Shown one piece after another: positions 1 to 8,580 of a stretch of DNA of 64,000 nt (positions are counted from its first letter, which is position 1; every line of letters starts with the position of its first letter). This DNA comes from Helicobacteraceae bacterium (lineage in GTDB: Bacteria; Campylobacterota; Campylobacteria; Campylobacterales; SZUA-545): positions 34,208 to 98,207 of the forward strand of contig JAITRJ010000034.1 in assembly GCA_031288475.1 (NCBI GenBank), in the 5' to 3' direction. The notes beneath the pieces are model-generated. The model did no database searches and was not told where the DNA came from. It saw nothing but the letters and a program-made list of their open reading frames with translations. A program made the position numbers and the translations under genes.

Positions 1-785
1 TGATCACACGTGGCTATTTTGATTTCACGCTGATTGCGCAGGACAGCAGTAGTTTCGGGCGCGATCACGGCGAAAAAGACGAATTGATCAAACTAATTAT
101 GGAAATTGACATGATCGACGGAGTAAAACGCGCGAGACTCTGTTATCTATATCCATCAACCACCAGCAGAAAACTTATCGACACAATCGCCTTTTCCAAA
201 CGTTTCGCTCCGTATTTCGATATGCCGATTCAGCACGCCTCCGATCGTATGCTGAAGGTAATGCGGCGCGGAGTCGGCATTAAAAAGACTCTCGATCTGA
301 TCGACTATATGCGCGCCGTACCCAACAGTTACGTCCGAACTGCCTTTATTGTGGGGCATCCCCAAGAGAAAGAAGAGGATTTTAACGCGATGCGTGATCT
401 GATCGACAGCGGAATATTTGATCGCGCCTCCCTTTTCGCCTTCAGCGACGAGAAGGGAAGCGTGGCAAATAAAATGAAACGTAAAGTGGACTCAAGAACT
501 ATAAATATTCGTCTGCAAAAAGGTAAGAGCATATTAAAAAGAATGCATAAAAAAAGATTGGAAAATCAGATTGGAAATGTTTTTAACGCAGTGATAGAAA
601 AAAAAGATAATAGCGGGTTTTTTATTGAGGCAAAAGTGTTGAATTTCGCGCCGGAGATCGATCCCAAAATACTGATAAATGAGAGTGAAAAAACGTTAAG
701 GACAGGAGATATAGTTTCTGTTAAAATAGTTGACGCTTCGGATGATCTGCTTATCGCGCGGGCGCTGAAGGACAACAATGGATAG
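1..785 (+). CDS. rimO: Ribosomal protein S12 methylthiotransferase RimO, 3' part
   Basis: The 5' end lies outside the window; the reading frame is open from base 3 (ITRGYFDFTLIAQDSSSFGR...) with no stop. RimO is a radical-SAM enzyme that adds a methylthio group to an aspartate of ribosomal protein S12. What is visible is the second half of the radical-SAM barrel, with an LIAQD segment, a FDMPIQHASD stretch and the GHPQEKEEDF region, followed by a C-terminal TRAM-like domain over the last ~65 residues. The N-terminal MTTase domain and the CxxxCxxC cluster motif lie upstream and cannot be checked. The stop overlaps the start of the next gene by 8 bp, suggesting one operon with the Fur-family regulator and ligA. 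Confidence 0.88.
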   Translation, partial: ITRGYFDFTLIAQDSSSFGRDHGEKDELIKLIMEIDMIDGVKRARLCYLYPSTTSRKLIDTIAFSKRFAPYFDMPIQHASDRMLKVMRRGVGIKKTLDLIDYMRAVPNSYVRTAFIVGHPQEKEEDFNAMRDLIDSGIFDRASLFAFSDEKGSVANKMKRKVDSRTINIRLQKGKSILKRMHKKRLENQIGNVFNAVIEKKDNSGFFIEAKVLNFAPEIDPKILINESEKTLRTGDIVSVKIVDASDDLLIARALKDNNG

Positions 786-1191
786 CAAAATGATTTTAAA
801 TAACGGTAATCTCAAGGCGACTCCGCAGCGTATAAAAATACTCTCGCTTCTTGGCGACTACGGTCATTTGACGATCGAGCGGATATACAGCGAGCTTAAA
901 AAGGATACGCCTACGATTTCTCTGTCAACTGTTTACAGCAATATTGAATCGCTCTCCGAGAAAAACATTGTCAAAGAAGTGCCGATCTCGCGTCAAAAGG
1001 AAGCTTATGAACTAAACTCCGGCGCACACGCGCATCACGTGTGCAGACAGTGCGGTAAAATAACCGATATAGAGATTGACTCTGCCAAGTTAGGAGAATC
1101 GGTAAAATTCCGCGAAGAGGCAAAAATCGATAGCGTTGATATCATATTCAACGGAGTTTGTAATAACTGCCACAAAAGAGTGAAAAAGTGA
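778..1191 (+). CDS. Fur/PerR-family metal-dependent transcriptional regulator
   Basis: This 137-residue protein is a normal-length Fur-family repressor. The N-terminal winged helix holds LKATPQRIKIL and TISLSTVYSNIESL, the usual recognition-helix pattern. The C-terminal part has a His-rich segment (HAHHVCRQCG) and two CxxC pairs (CRQC and CNNC), fitting a structural zinc site. A second Fur-family gene, at 21339-21782, is in the canonical fur position next to lysS, so this copy is more likely a PerR-type peroxide regulator; that is inference. It overlaps rimO by 8 bp and ligA by 4 bp (GTGA), so translation is probably coupled. Confidence 0.85.
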   Translation: MDSKMILNNGNLKATPQRIKILSLLGDYGHLTIERIYSELKKDTPTISLSTVYSNIESLSEKNIVKEVPISRQKEAYELNSGAHAHHVCRQCGKITDIEIDSAKLGESVKFREEAKIDSVDIIFNGVCNNCHKRVKK

Positions 1192-3146
1192 ACGATCAAG
1201 AGTACATACAATCTGTGGAAACCTTAAATCGCTGGGCGTACTCTTACTACGTTTTGGACAAACCGGAGGCGACGGACGAAGACTACGACAGGCTTTACAA
1301 AGAGGTAAAAGAGTACGAGGACACGAACGCAGCAAAAATTCTTCACTCCTCTCCCACGCGGAGAGTGGGAGATGCGTTGTTAAGCGGCTTTGAAAAGGCG
1401 AAGCATATTGAGCGGATGTGGTCGCTGGAAGATATTTTTTCATACGAAGAGCTTTCCGTCTGGATCGCAAAGGTAAAAAAACTTGCCGGACAGGAGATAG
1501 AATTTATATGCGAACCGAAATACGACGGAGCGAGCCTTAGCTTAGTGTACGAAAGCGGCGTTTTGGCGCGCGCGGTTACGCGCGGCAACGGCATAGAAGG
1601 GGAAAACGTAACATCAAACGCCCGCACAATCCGCACCATACCGCTTGCAATAAATCACAAAGATAAGATCGAAATCCGCGGTGAAACGGTAATATATAAG
1701 AGCGAATTTGAAGCGATCAATAAAGAGCGTATAAAAAATGGCGAAACGCCGTTCGCAAATCCCAGAAACAGCGCTTCGGGAAGTTTAAGACAGCTCGATC
1801 CCGCTGTGTGTGCAAAGCGCAAGCTTATCTTTCTGCCATGGGGGGTTGGCACAGGCAGTCTTTCCGCGACAAGCGGTTTTGAAGAGATGAGTGCGATAGA
1901 AACAATGGGGTTTAAGAAAAACGCGCTGCGCGCTCTCTGCCGTAATACGGATGAGATAGAAGAAACCTATTTGTCGCTGATGAAAGCGAGATCACATATC
2001 AAGATGCAACTTGATGGAATGGTAATTAAAATAAATGATTTGAATCTTAGGGGTAAATTGGGCTGGACAATCAAAGCGCCGCGCTGGGCAAGTGCTTATA
2101 AATTTCCAGCGATTGAAAAAAAAACAAAGCTGATAAGCGTCGATTGGCAGGTAGGACGCAGTGGTGCGCTTACGCCTGTAGGAAACGTCGAGACGGTAAA
2201 CATAGACGGCGCGGAAATATCGAGGGTTACTCTTCATAATTTTGACGAAATTCTACGGCTTGATCTAAAGATCGGAGACCACGTTGCGCTGATTAGGAGC
2301 GGGGATGTGATTCCAAAGGTTGTTCAGGTTTTAACGACGATGAGAAATCAGACGCAAAAGAGTATAAAAAAACCAGATTTCTGCCCTAGCTGCGGTGGCG
2401 AACTTTTCGTTGATGGCGCTCTAATAAAATGCCAAAATACGAAGTGTAAAGATCGCGTTATAAGCACTTTGACCCATTTCGCGTCAAAAAGAGCGCTTAA
2501 TATCGAGGGTTTGGGTGAAAGAATTATCACACAGTTGTACGAAAACGGTATTATCAGGCAGATAGAGGATATTTTTATACTAAGCGGCGAAAGTTTTAAA
2601 AATCTTGAAGGTTTCAAGGACAAAAAAAACACGAATTTGTTAAGCGCAATAGAAAGCGCTAAACATTGCGAACTGTGGCGTTTTATTAATGCGTTTGGGA
2701 TAGAGCATATCGGCGAAGGCGCGTCAAAAACGGTTGCTGACGCCTTCAAGTTCGAGTGGTACGCCAAAGAAATTGAGGATTATGTGCGGCTGGAGGGTTT
2801 TGGAACGGAGATGAGCACGTCGCTACGCGAATTCGCGCAAGCCAATAGGGATCGAATTGAATATCTTACGAAAATTATCGCTCCAGTGTGTAATGAAAAA
2901 AAAACGACCGGCAATTCGATATTTAACGCCAAAACAGTTGTTATCACGGGCAGTTTCCCAACCAGCAGAGAAGAAATACGGGTAAAGCTTGAAGCGTTGG
3001 GCGCGAAAACGAGCGAGAGCGTCTCCAAAAAAACCGATTTTGTTTTCGCCGGAGAAAATGCCGGAAGCAAGCTTGAAAAAGCAAAGACGCTTGGAATCAA
3101 AATCTTCTACAATGACGAAGTGCTGAAGGAGCTTGAAAATGCTTAG
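1188..3146 (+). CDS. ligA: NAD-dependent DNA ligase LigA
   Basis: LigA seals nicks in duplex DNA using NAD+ during replication and repair. The 652-residue product has the full architecture. There is an N-terminal Ia domain, then the adenylation motif EPKYDGAS with nucleophile Lys111. An OB-fold region follows, then a four-Cys zinc finger (CPSCGG...CQNTKC), helix-hairpin-helix repeats and a C-terminal BRCT domain (TVVITGSFPTSREE...). The GTG start overlaps the upstream TGA as GTGA. Length and domain order are typical and I see no defect. The 3' end overlaps the next start by 8 bp. Confidence 0.96.
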   Translation: MNDQEYIQSVETLNRWAYSYYVLDKPEATDEDYDRLYKEVKEYEDTNAAKILHSSPTRRVGDALLSGFEKAKHIERMWSLEDIFSYEELSVWIAKVKKLAGQEIEFICEPKYDGASLSLVYESGVLARAVTRGNGIEGENVTSNARTIRTIPLAINHKDKIEIRGETVIYKSEFEAINKERIKNGETPFANPRNSASGSLRQLDPAVCAKRKLIFLPWGVGTGSLSATSGFEEMSAIETMGFKKNALRALCRNTDEIEETYLSLMKARSHIKMQLDGMVIKINDLNLRGKLGWTIKAPRWASAYKFPAIEKKTKLISVDWQVGRSGALTPVGNVETVNIDGAEISRVTLHNFDEILRLDLKIGDHVALIRSGDVIPKVVQVLTTMRNQTQKSIKKPDFCPSCGGELFVDGALIKCQNTKCKDRVISTLTHFASKRALNIEGLGERIITQLYENGIIRQIEDIFILSGESFKNLEGFKDKKNTNLLSAIESAKHCELWRFINAFGIEHIGEGASKTVADAFKFEWYAKEIEDYVRLEGFGTEMSTSLREFAQANRDRIEYLTKIIAPVCNEKKTTGNSIFNAKTVVITGSFPTSREEIRVKLEALGAKTSESVSKKTDFVFAGENAGSKLEKAKTLGIKIFYNDEVLKELENA

Positions 3147-4632
3147 AATCGTCTTCACGCTGACGCTTTTTGCCGTCTCTCTCTTATGCGAAACACTTCA
3201 AGATGTAAAAATGGATTATCTCAGCAACAGCAATATCTGGATAAAAACATATAAAAATCAAAAGAATATCAACGAATTGAAAAACAAAATATCTATTTTG
3301 ACAGAAGAAGTAAACGCGCTTACAAAAAGGGGACGGGACGCGCGAATAAAGAATGAGGAGCTTACGCTGTTAAAAGCGCAGATGGAAAGCTTAACAAGCG
3401 TAGCCAGAAGCTTTTCAGATATTCTGGATGTTACCTCTATAAATGCGCAGACGATCGAAATTAATCTTATCAGTTTCCTCACGAACAGCAAAGTCAAGGA
3501 GCTTGAACGCGCCCGCGCCCAGATCGAATCGCTGAAAAAAGATTATGAAAGAGCAATAGCATATATAGAGGAGACAGCGAAAAAAACTGAAAATATCATT
3601 GATATGGAATACTCGAATGAGGCAAAGGAGTTTCTGAAATTGGTAGAGGAGGATTTGCATATTTTTTTGGTGGCAAAAGGCATTATCGATCAAAAAGAGG
3701 AATCAATTGAAACTCTTTTTGGGCTAATCGCTTCAAAAACGCGTCACTATAAAGATAACGAGTTCGCGCAGCTGATCGCGAATATATTGATCGCGATTGG
3801 TATTCTGACGTCTCTCTACATAGTACGGTTTTTGTTTGCCCGGTTCAGTGGGAACGAAGAGAGATCTGCGTTCTGGATACGCCTCTCTAACCTGCTGGCG
3901 GCTCTTTTTATCGCTCTTTTCTTTCTCTTTAATTATATAGACAACCTAATCTACGCGCTTACCTTCGTAGGCTTTATGGCGGCAGGTTTGACAATTGTAC
4001 ATAAAGAGCTGCTGTTAAACATCGCCGCATGGCTTCAAATGGCGTTCAGCAGTTCGATACAAGTGGGAGATCGTATTCTTTTATACTTTGAGGCAACGCC
4101 CATCATCGGCGATGTGATCGCGATCTCACCAATGAAAATAACGCTCTACGAAGAGATCACGCACAATAATGCGGCGGAGCTTAAACGGGCGGGACGTATT
4201 TTGTTTATTCCAACAAATTTCATATTTTCAAAAGTAATTTATAATTACACACATGAATCAATGAAGACCATATATGATCTTATTGAAATCCCTCTGAACA
4301 TAAACAGCGACTTTGATCGTGTAAAAAAGATTACGGAAGAAGTAGTGTCCAAAACTACGGCGCGTTATATTGAAATGGCACGATATCAATATAAGAAACT
4401 CCAAGATAAATATATTCTGCGAGGCAAAGATATGTCACCAAGAATACAGTTTATGATGCCATCGGACAAAAAAGGCATTGTTATGTATCTTTGGTACGTA
4501 GCTCCATACAGAGAGATATTAAACTGCCGGAGCGATCTGACGCTTGAATTGATCAGGCGTTTCAAAAAAGAGGCAAATATATTTTTAATAGACGAGGAGA
4601 AGAAAAAGAGCGAACAACCATCCGTTACTTAA
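3139..4632 (+). CDS. MscS-family mechanosensitive ion channel with periplasmic coiled-coil region
   Basis: The protein (~497 aa) begins with a signal-peptide-like segment (LRIVFTLTLFAVSLLCE). A long charged, coiled-coil-like periplasmic region follows to about residue 210. Several membrane segments come next, including a TM3-like helix rich in Gly and Ala (TFVGFMAAGLTIV), then a beta-rich MscS cytoplasmic domain (SSSIQVGDRILLYF). Such channels open under membrane tension and release solutes on osmotic downshock. I prefer the ATG at 3139 to the TTG at 3133 because GAAGGAG lies 7 nt before it. It overlaps ligA by 8 bp and converges on the next gene with an 8-bp overlap. Confidence 0.85.
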   Translation: MLRIVFTLTLFAVSLLCETLQDVKMDYLSNSNIWIKTYKNQKNINELKNKISILTEEVNALTKRGRDARIKNEELTLLKAQMESLTSVARSFSDILDVTSINAQTIEINLISFLTNSKVKELERARAQIESLKKDYERAIAYIEETAKKTENIIDMEYSNEAKEFLKLVEEDLHIFLVAKGIIDQKEESIETLFGLIASKTRHYKDNEFAQLIANILIAIGILTSLYIVRFLFARFSGNEERSAFWIRLSNLLAALFIALFFLFNYIDNLIYALTFVGFMAAGLTIVHKELLLNIAAWLQMAFSSSIQVGDRILLYFEATPIIGDVIAISPMKITLYEEITHNNAAELKRAGRILFIPTNFIFSKVIYNYTHESMKTIYDLIEIPLNINSDFDRVKKITEEVVSKTTARYIEMARYQYKKLQDKYILRGKDMSPRIQFMMPSDKKGIVMYLWYVAPYREILNCRSDLTLELIRRFKKEANIFLIDEEKKKSEQPSVT

Positions 4633-5617
4633 TCCTGAACTTAAAAAGAGCGTCTCTTGAGGTGTTGTACGCGGAGGTGTTGTACGCGAATGAAAAAAGA
4701 GAAGCATTAGCGCCGCGCTGATAGCGCATAGTGCATTCCAATACGGGGTTATGCCCAAAATCAATTGCGAAATCGCTGATCACAAGCAGCCGCGGATCAA
4801 TAAGTTGCTCAGTATCTCTCTCTTTACCGAGAAGCTCGCACACCGATGCGTCGTCAAAAAAGATCATCTCGCAGCTCTCTTTGTTGAGATGCCGGAAGCT
4901 GATTTTGCCGCGCAGAGATTCGAAGGCAAATATCCTTCCCCATGGAACTTTTTTCGCCGCCTCGTCGCGCGTAAGCATTGTATAGTCGTCAACGATAAGC
5001 ATCAGATTGCGCAAACTGCCGATTCTGCCGCGCTCAAAGCGCGGACTGGAGACATTCAGCCGCTTGTCGTTTCTGAGATGAGGATATTGCTCGCCCGTCG
5101 TCGTGTCAAACACAAAACCCAGCAGCTCAATAAACTGCCATGCCGCGTAAACGCCATGCTTCTGGGTGAGATAGCGTTCAAGCAGCTCAATACGCCTGAA
5201 GATCGGATCGTTGGCATGCCCGCCGCCGATCAGCGCGTCGGTGGGCAGCTTCAACAGGTTGATGTCAAACGCTCTTTGCGCCGCCTGGCAGTTCAGAGTG
5301 ATAACTGCGCCGCCCGCCTCCAGCGATATTGGCATCTGGTACAGTATGTTAAACGCCTCGATCAAAAAATCCTCTCTGCACTCAGCCTTATCCTCGTAAA
5401 TGGCGCATATACTTTCGGCGTTCTTATACAGCGCCGCTGTCAGCGGTTTAAGCATTTCGTTTGAAACCTGAAAGAGCATCTGATTGGCAGAGATCGCCGT
5501 CTCTTGAGCGTTTTCCCGCGCAAGCGATCTGCCTGAGCGGGCAAAAAAGAGCGCTGCAAAGCCAAACATCGCGATCAGAAACAGCAGCGTGATCAGAAGG
5601 GCAACGCCTCGTTTCAA
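4625..5617 (-). CDS. GspK-like type II secretion minor pseudopilin
   Basis: The N-terminus MKRGVALLITLLFLIAMFGF is a short basic leader followed by a hydrophobic helix, as in type IV prepilin-like proteins. The rest is a large soluble domain, giving 330 aa, close to the length of GspK, the tip pseudopilin of type II secretion. Assignment rests on this layout, not on a strong motif. It is the last gene of a minus-strand run with the S8 protease and its propeptide-like partner, overlapping by 4 bp. The C-terminus carries a 15-bp tandem duplication encoding AYNTS twice. No other type II secretion gene is in the window. Confidence 0.55.
   Translation of the reverse strand: MKRGVALLITLLFLIAMFGFAALFFARSGRSLARENAQETAISANQMLFQVSNEMLKPLTAALYKNAESICAIYEDKAECREDFLIEAFNILYQMPISLEAGGAVITLNCQAAQRAFDINLLKLPTDALIGGGHANDPIFRRIELLERYLTQKHGVYAAWQFIELLGFVFDTTTGEQYPHLRNDKRLNVSSPRFERGRIGSLRNLMLIVDDYTMLTRDEAAKKVPWGRIFAFESLRGKISFRHLNKESCEMIFFDDASVCELLGKERDTEQLIDPRLLVISDFAIDFGHNPVLECTMRYQRGANASLFSFAYNTSAYNTSRDALFKFRIK
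4661..4690 (-). repeat. 15-bp tandem duplication inside the pseudopilin gene
   Basis: The unit GGTGTTGTACGCGGA on the plus strand is followed at once by GGTGTTGTACGCGAA. On the coding strand the pair adds a second AYNTS pentapeptide near the protein C-terminus. It is in frame and probably a recent slippage duplication. Confidence 0.7.
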
Positions 5618-6045
5618 TAAAGCGTGCCTCTGATGATAAAGTCAGGTTTTGCATAGCGGAGGATCGCGCCCTCGTTTGCGGCTATTTCCGCGCACAGCGC
5701 AAGGTCGTCCAGATCGCTTCCGTTCTTAAACGCCCAGATGTGAAACATACGGCTGATCTGGCGGGGATTTGAGAGACGATACCGCGTCGCAAATGCCATT
5801 ATATCGATCTCCTCCGAAAAGCTGGCAATGACAAAACCCGCCGACTCCACAATATCTGACGGATCGCCGTAGCGCATATACTTAAATGTTCTTCCCTTTT
5901 GCGCTTGCGCCCCCGCGCTTAAAAGCGTTTCCGCCGCCGCATCTTCAACCCTGCTGTATGGAGTGTGGTGATCGGGCGAATCAATAATGGTAATCATCTC
6001 TGCGCCAAGCAGCAACGGAAAAATGAAAAAGAGCGACGCCTTCAT
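5614..6045 (-). CDS. Secreted protein resembling a free-standing S8 protease propeptide
   Basis: The 143-residue product begins with a signal peptide (MKASLFFIFPLLLGA). Its C-terminal half reads FVIASFSEEIDIMAFATRY..., then W-AFKNGSDLDDLALCAEIA..., and ends ILRYAKPDFIIRG. This matches the pattern of the inhibitory N-terminal domain of subtilisin/kexin proteases, which usually ends V-YAEPDF just before the catalytic domain. It overlaps the stop of the S8 protease by 4 bp and is translated after it. The protease itself has no such domain before its catalytic Asp. I infer an intramolecular chaperone/inhibitor supplied in trans. Alternative: an unrelated periplasmic protein. Confidence 0.5.
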   Translation of the reverse strand: MKASLFFIFPLLLGAEMITIIDSPDHHTPYSRVEDAAAETLLSAGAQAQKGRTFKYMRYGDPSDIVESAGFVIASFSEEIDIMAFATRYRLSNPRQISRMFHIWAFKNGSDLDDLALCAEIAANEGAILRYAKPDFIIRGTLY

Positions 6046-7688
6046 TGCTTACAACTCCCCACGTAATTCCTCCCGTAAAATGTAAGCGTAAAATTAGCGT
6101 CCGTTAAATTGTAGCTCGCGCCCGATTTATTCTCAATTTTTACCTTCCACTCGCCATTGCTCAGCTCGTCCAGATAACGAACCGATCCAAACGTCCTTCC
6201 ATCCGAATAAAAGCTCGCGTTAGTGGTATAGCGACCATCTGCAAGCGTGGAAACAGTACCATCTGGAGAAATAAGAGAAATGTTGTTTTTTCTACCGCCG
6301 CCTATATTCATTGCGATTGTAAAATCAACAAACTCTATGCATAAATTTTCGCCTTCATTAACATTGATTGGCATTGTGAGGTTGGCGTCGTTGGCGATAG
6401 CGCCGTTAATATTTTGAATCGTTTTCGATTTCTTTTTAAGTGTCCCAAGCGAAGTAAATGTTCTCGCCTTTTGAACCGCCGCTTTTACGTCCAGCGCGCC
6501 GAAGCCGTAGTTATGGTTTATATACCAGCCCGCGCCGTTTGTCCGCCAATCGTCATCGGACGGATCGTTTCTTCTGGCTGTCGTCGCCAATATGTAGCGA
6601 ACGTTGCGCCACGTCAGATCCGGCTTTGCCTCCAGTATAAGCGCGATCGCGCCAGAAACCATAGGCGTCGCCGCGCTGGTGCCGCTCATATGATGCGTAT
6701 ATTCCCCGTACCTGTTTAACGTATGTTGCATTATGGGATTATTAGTCGTTGACATGCCCTTGTCGCAGCCGCTTATATCGGTGGTAACGATGCCTGGCGA
6801 ACCGTAGCCGTCAAATCCCCCGTAGGCACTAATCAGTATATTGGAACCGGGATTGGAGTAAGAGGAGTATCTGTCATCGGAGTTAAGCGCCGCAACGCTG
6901 ATCGTATATATGCTGTTCTGTTCGCCGAAATAGTTCGCGTTATGCCCTTTTGCCCTGCCGTTTCCAGCCGCGAAAACATAGATCGCCCCCCTATTGTCTC
7001 TACCAGACTCGGCGCCTTCCTGAATAGCCTCAAGTAAAGGAATAAGATCGGCTCGGCTTCGCGGGAGTTCGGCACCCCACGAGTTAGAAAAGATATCGAT
7101 CGTAGCGTGACGATCAGGGCGTGCGCTTAGCGCGTCGGGATATATGTACAGCGCGCATCCTCCGCTCGCATTTTTATCCGCTATGTTAAGCCCCGCCCAG
7201 TACGCATTTGGCGCGACTCCGCGGACGCCCTGATAGTTATAGCCGACCGCCGCCGCGATACCGGCAACCATCGTGCCGTGCGCACATTCGTCGTCCGTGA
7301 CGTTGGGGTATGGAGAAGCGGAATTTTTCTGATAATTCCAGCTTTCATATCTGTTATGATTGACGCTGAGATCGGGGTGGGTTTCGTCAACGCCCGTATC
7401 GACAATGGCAATCGTAACTCCCCTGCCTTGCGGCTGCGCAGGCATATTAATATCTCCGCCCGCGATGGAAGCCTCATAGTTACCCACCCGCTGACCGAAA
7501 TTGTTCAGGTGCCACTGATAGACCATCAGCGGATCGCGCGGATCGGACTCGAACGGGTACGAGGGGAACAGCGATTCGTCGGTGCCTTGAATCTGGGCGC
7601 ACGAAACGCGGGCGCTTTCCCCATCATCACCGCTGCGTCCGCCGCAGCCTATGAAAAACAACACCAAAAATACCGCGCCGATACGCAT
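6042..7688 (-). CDS. Kexin-like S8 serine protease lipoprotein with P domain
   Basis: A 548-residue subtilisin-fold protease. The start at 7688 is chosen because GGAG lies 7 nt upstream and a lipoprotein signal follows (VLFFIGC, lipid-bearing Cys15). The catalytic triad is visible: Asp97 in VDTGVD, His137 in AHGTMVAG and Ser338 in GTSAATP. The oxyanion Asn is in AAGNG. The entry segment DPLMVYQWHLNN and a C-terminal P/Homo-B domain (SNGEWKVKIENKSG) are typical of kexin-type enzymes. Only about 80 residues separate the lipidated Cys from the catalytic Asp, and no propeptide is present. The protein is probably anchored in the outer membrane or periplasm. It forms a run with the propeptide-like gene and the pseudopilin. 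Confidence 0.9.
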   Translation of the reverse strand: MRIGAVFLVLFFIGCGGRSGDDGESARVSCAQIQGTDESLFPSYPFESDPRDPLMVYQWHLNNFGQRVGNYEASIAGGDINMPAQPQGRGVTIAIVDTGVDETHPDLSVNHNRYESWNYQKNSASPYPNVTDDECAHGTMVAGIAAAVGYNYQGVRGVAPNAYWAGLNIADKNASGGCALYIYPDALSARPDRHATIDIFSNSWGAELPRSRADLIPLLEAIQEGAESGRDNRGAIYVFAAGNGRAKGHNANYFGEQNSIYTISVAALNSDDRYSSYSNPGSNILISAYGGFDGYGSPGIVTTDISGCDKGMSTTNNPIMQHTLNRYGEYTHHMSGTSAATPMVSGAIALILEAKPDLTWRNVRYILATTARRNDPSDDDWRTNGAGWYINHNYGFGALDVKAAVQKARTFTSLGTLKKKSKTIQNINGAIANDANLTMPINVNEGENLCIEFVDFTIAMNIGGGRKNNISLISPDGTVSTLADGRYTTNASFYSDGRTFGSVRYLDELSNGEWKVKIENKSGASYNLTDANFTLTFYGRNYVGSCKQ

Positions 7689-7743
7689 AAAGAAACTCCG
7701 AATTTGCGCAATTGTAGCTAAAATATCGCCAGAGAGGTTGATC

Positions 7744-8580
7744 GTGAACGGAATTGAAGAGTTTGCGCGAAAGGCGCTGGAAGAGGATATTGGCAGAGGC
7801 GATCTCTTTGAGCGGTGCGAAGAGTTGGACGCTGGAAAAGTAAAAAAAGCGCTGATACGCGCCAAGAGCGGTTGCGTGTTTGCGGGAACACCGTACGCCG
7901 AGTCGATTGCCAAAGAGATGGGAATAACGATCTCGTTTGACATAAAAGATGGAGAGGAGATTGAAAAAAACCGCGTGATCGCTGTCCTTTCCGGCGCTGG
8001 TACGGCGCTTTTGAAGGCTGAGCGGACGTTGCTGAATGTTTTACAGCACGCAAGCGGCGTGGCGACGCAGACACGCCGTTACGCGAAGCTGATTGAGGGA
8101 TACGGAACACTTTTATTGGACACGCGCAAGACGCGACCGCTGCTGCGCGATCTGGAAAAATACGCCGCACGGACGGGAGGCGCGGTAAATCACCGCTTCG
8201 GGCTGGACGACTGCCTGATGATCAAGGATACGCATTTGTCAGTGCTCGGCGATCTCAAGGAGTTTATCGGCAAAGCAAGGAAACATATTCCATGGACAGC
8301 GGCGATCGAGGTAGAGTGCGAAAATCTAGCCGCGGCGCGCGTGGCGCTTGAGGCGGGAGCAGAGATTGTAATGTGCGACAATATGGATCGCGAGACGATC
8401 AGAGAGGTGTTGCGATTGCGGGACGAGATTGCGCCGCAGACAAAAATCGAAGCAAGCGGCAATGTCACGGCGGAGACGATTGTCTCTTACGCCGCGCTCG
8501 GAGTGGATGCTATAAGCTGCGGAAGCCTGATCCATCAGGCGGTGTGGCCTGATTTCTCAATGAGAATAATCAATGGCTGA
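7744..8580 (+). CDS. nadC: Nicotinate-nucleotide pyrophosphorylase (quinolinate phosphoribosyltransferase)
   Basis: NadC converts quinolinate and PRPP into nicotinate mononucleotide in de novo NAD synthesis. The 278-residue length is standard. Visible family motifs are EEDIGRGD near the N-terminus, LLNVLQHASGVATQTRR, LLDTRKTRPLLRDLEK, GGAVNHRFGLDD, IEVECEN and EASGNVT. The start is the GTG at 7744, preceded by AGAGAGG at 6-nt spacing; longer readings run into the divergent protease gene. It is divergent from the S8 protease, with 55 bp between starts, and overlaps flhB by 8 bp. Confidence 0.93.
   Translation: MNGIEEFARKALEEDIGRGDLFERCEELDAGKVKKALIRAKSGCVFAGTPYAESIAKEMGITISFDIKDGEEIEKNRVIAVLSGAGTALLKAERTLLNVLQHASGVATQTRRYAKLIEGYGTLLLDTRKTRPLLRDLEKYAARTGGAVNHRFGLDDCLMIKDTHLSVLGDLKEFIGKARKHIPWTAAIEVECENLAAARVALEAGAEIVMCDNMDRETIREVLRLRDEIAPQTKIEASGNVTAETIVSYAALGVDAISCGSLIHQAVWPDFSMRIING

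Noticed and set aside
4751-5464. 237-codon plus-strand frame opposite the pseudopilin-like gene
   Set aside because: The minus-strand gene has a proper prepilin start, ribosome context and operon overlaps; the plus frame has none.
7278-7721. 147-codon plus-strand frame opposite the S8 protease
   Set aside because: It lies across the catalytic Asp and His codons of the protease.
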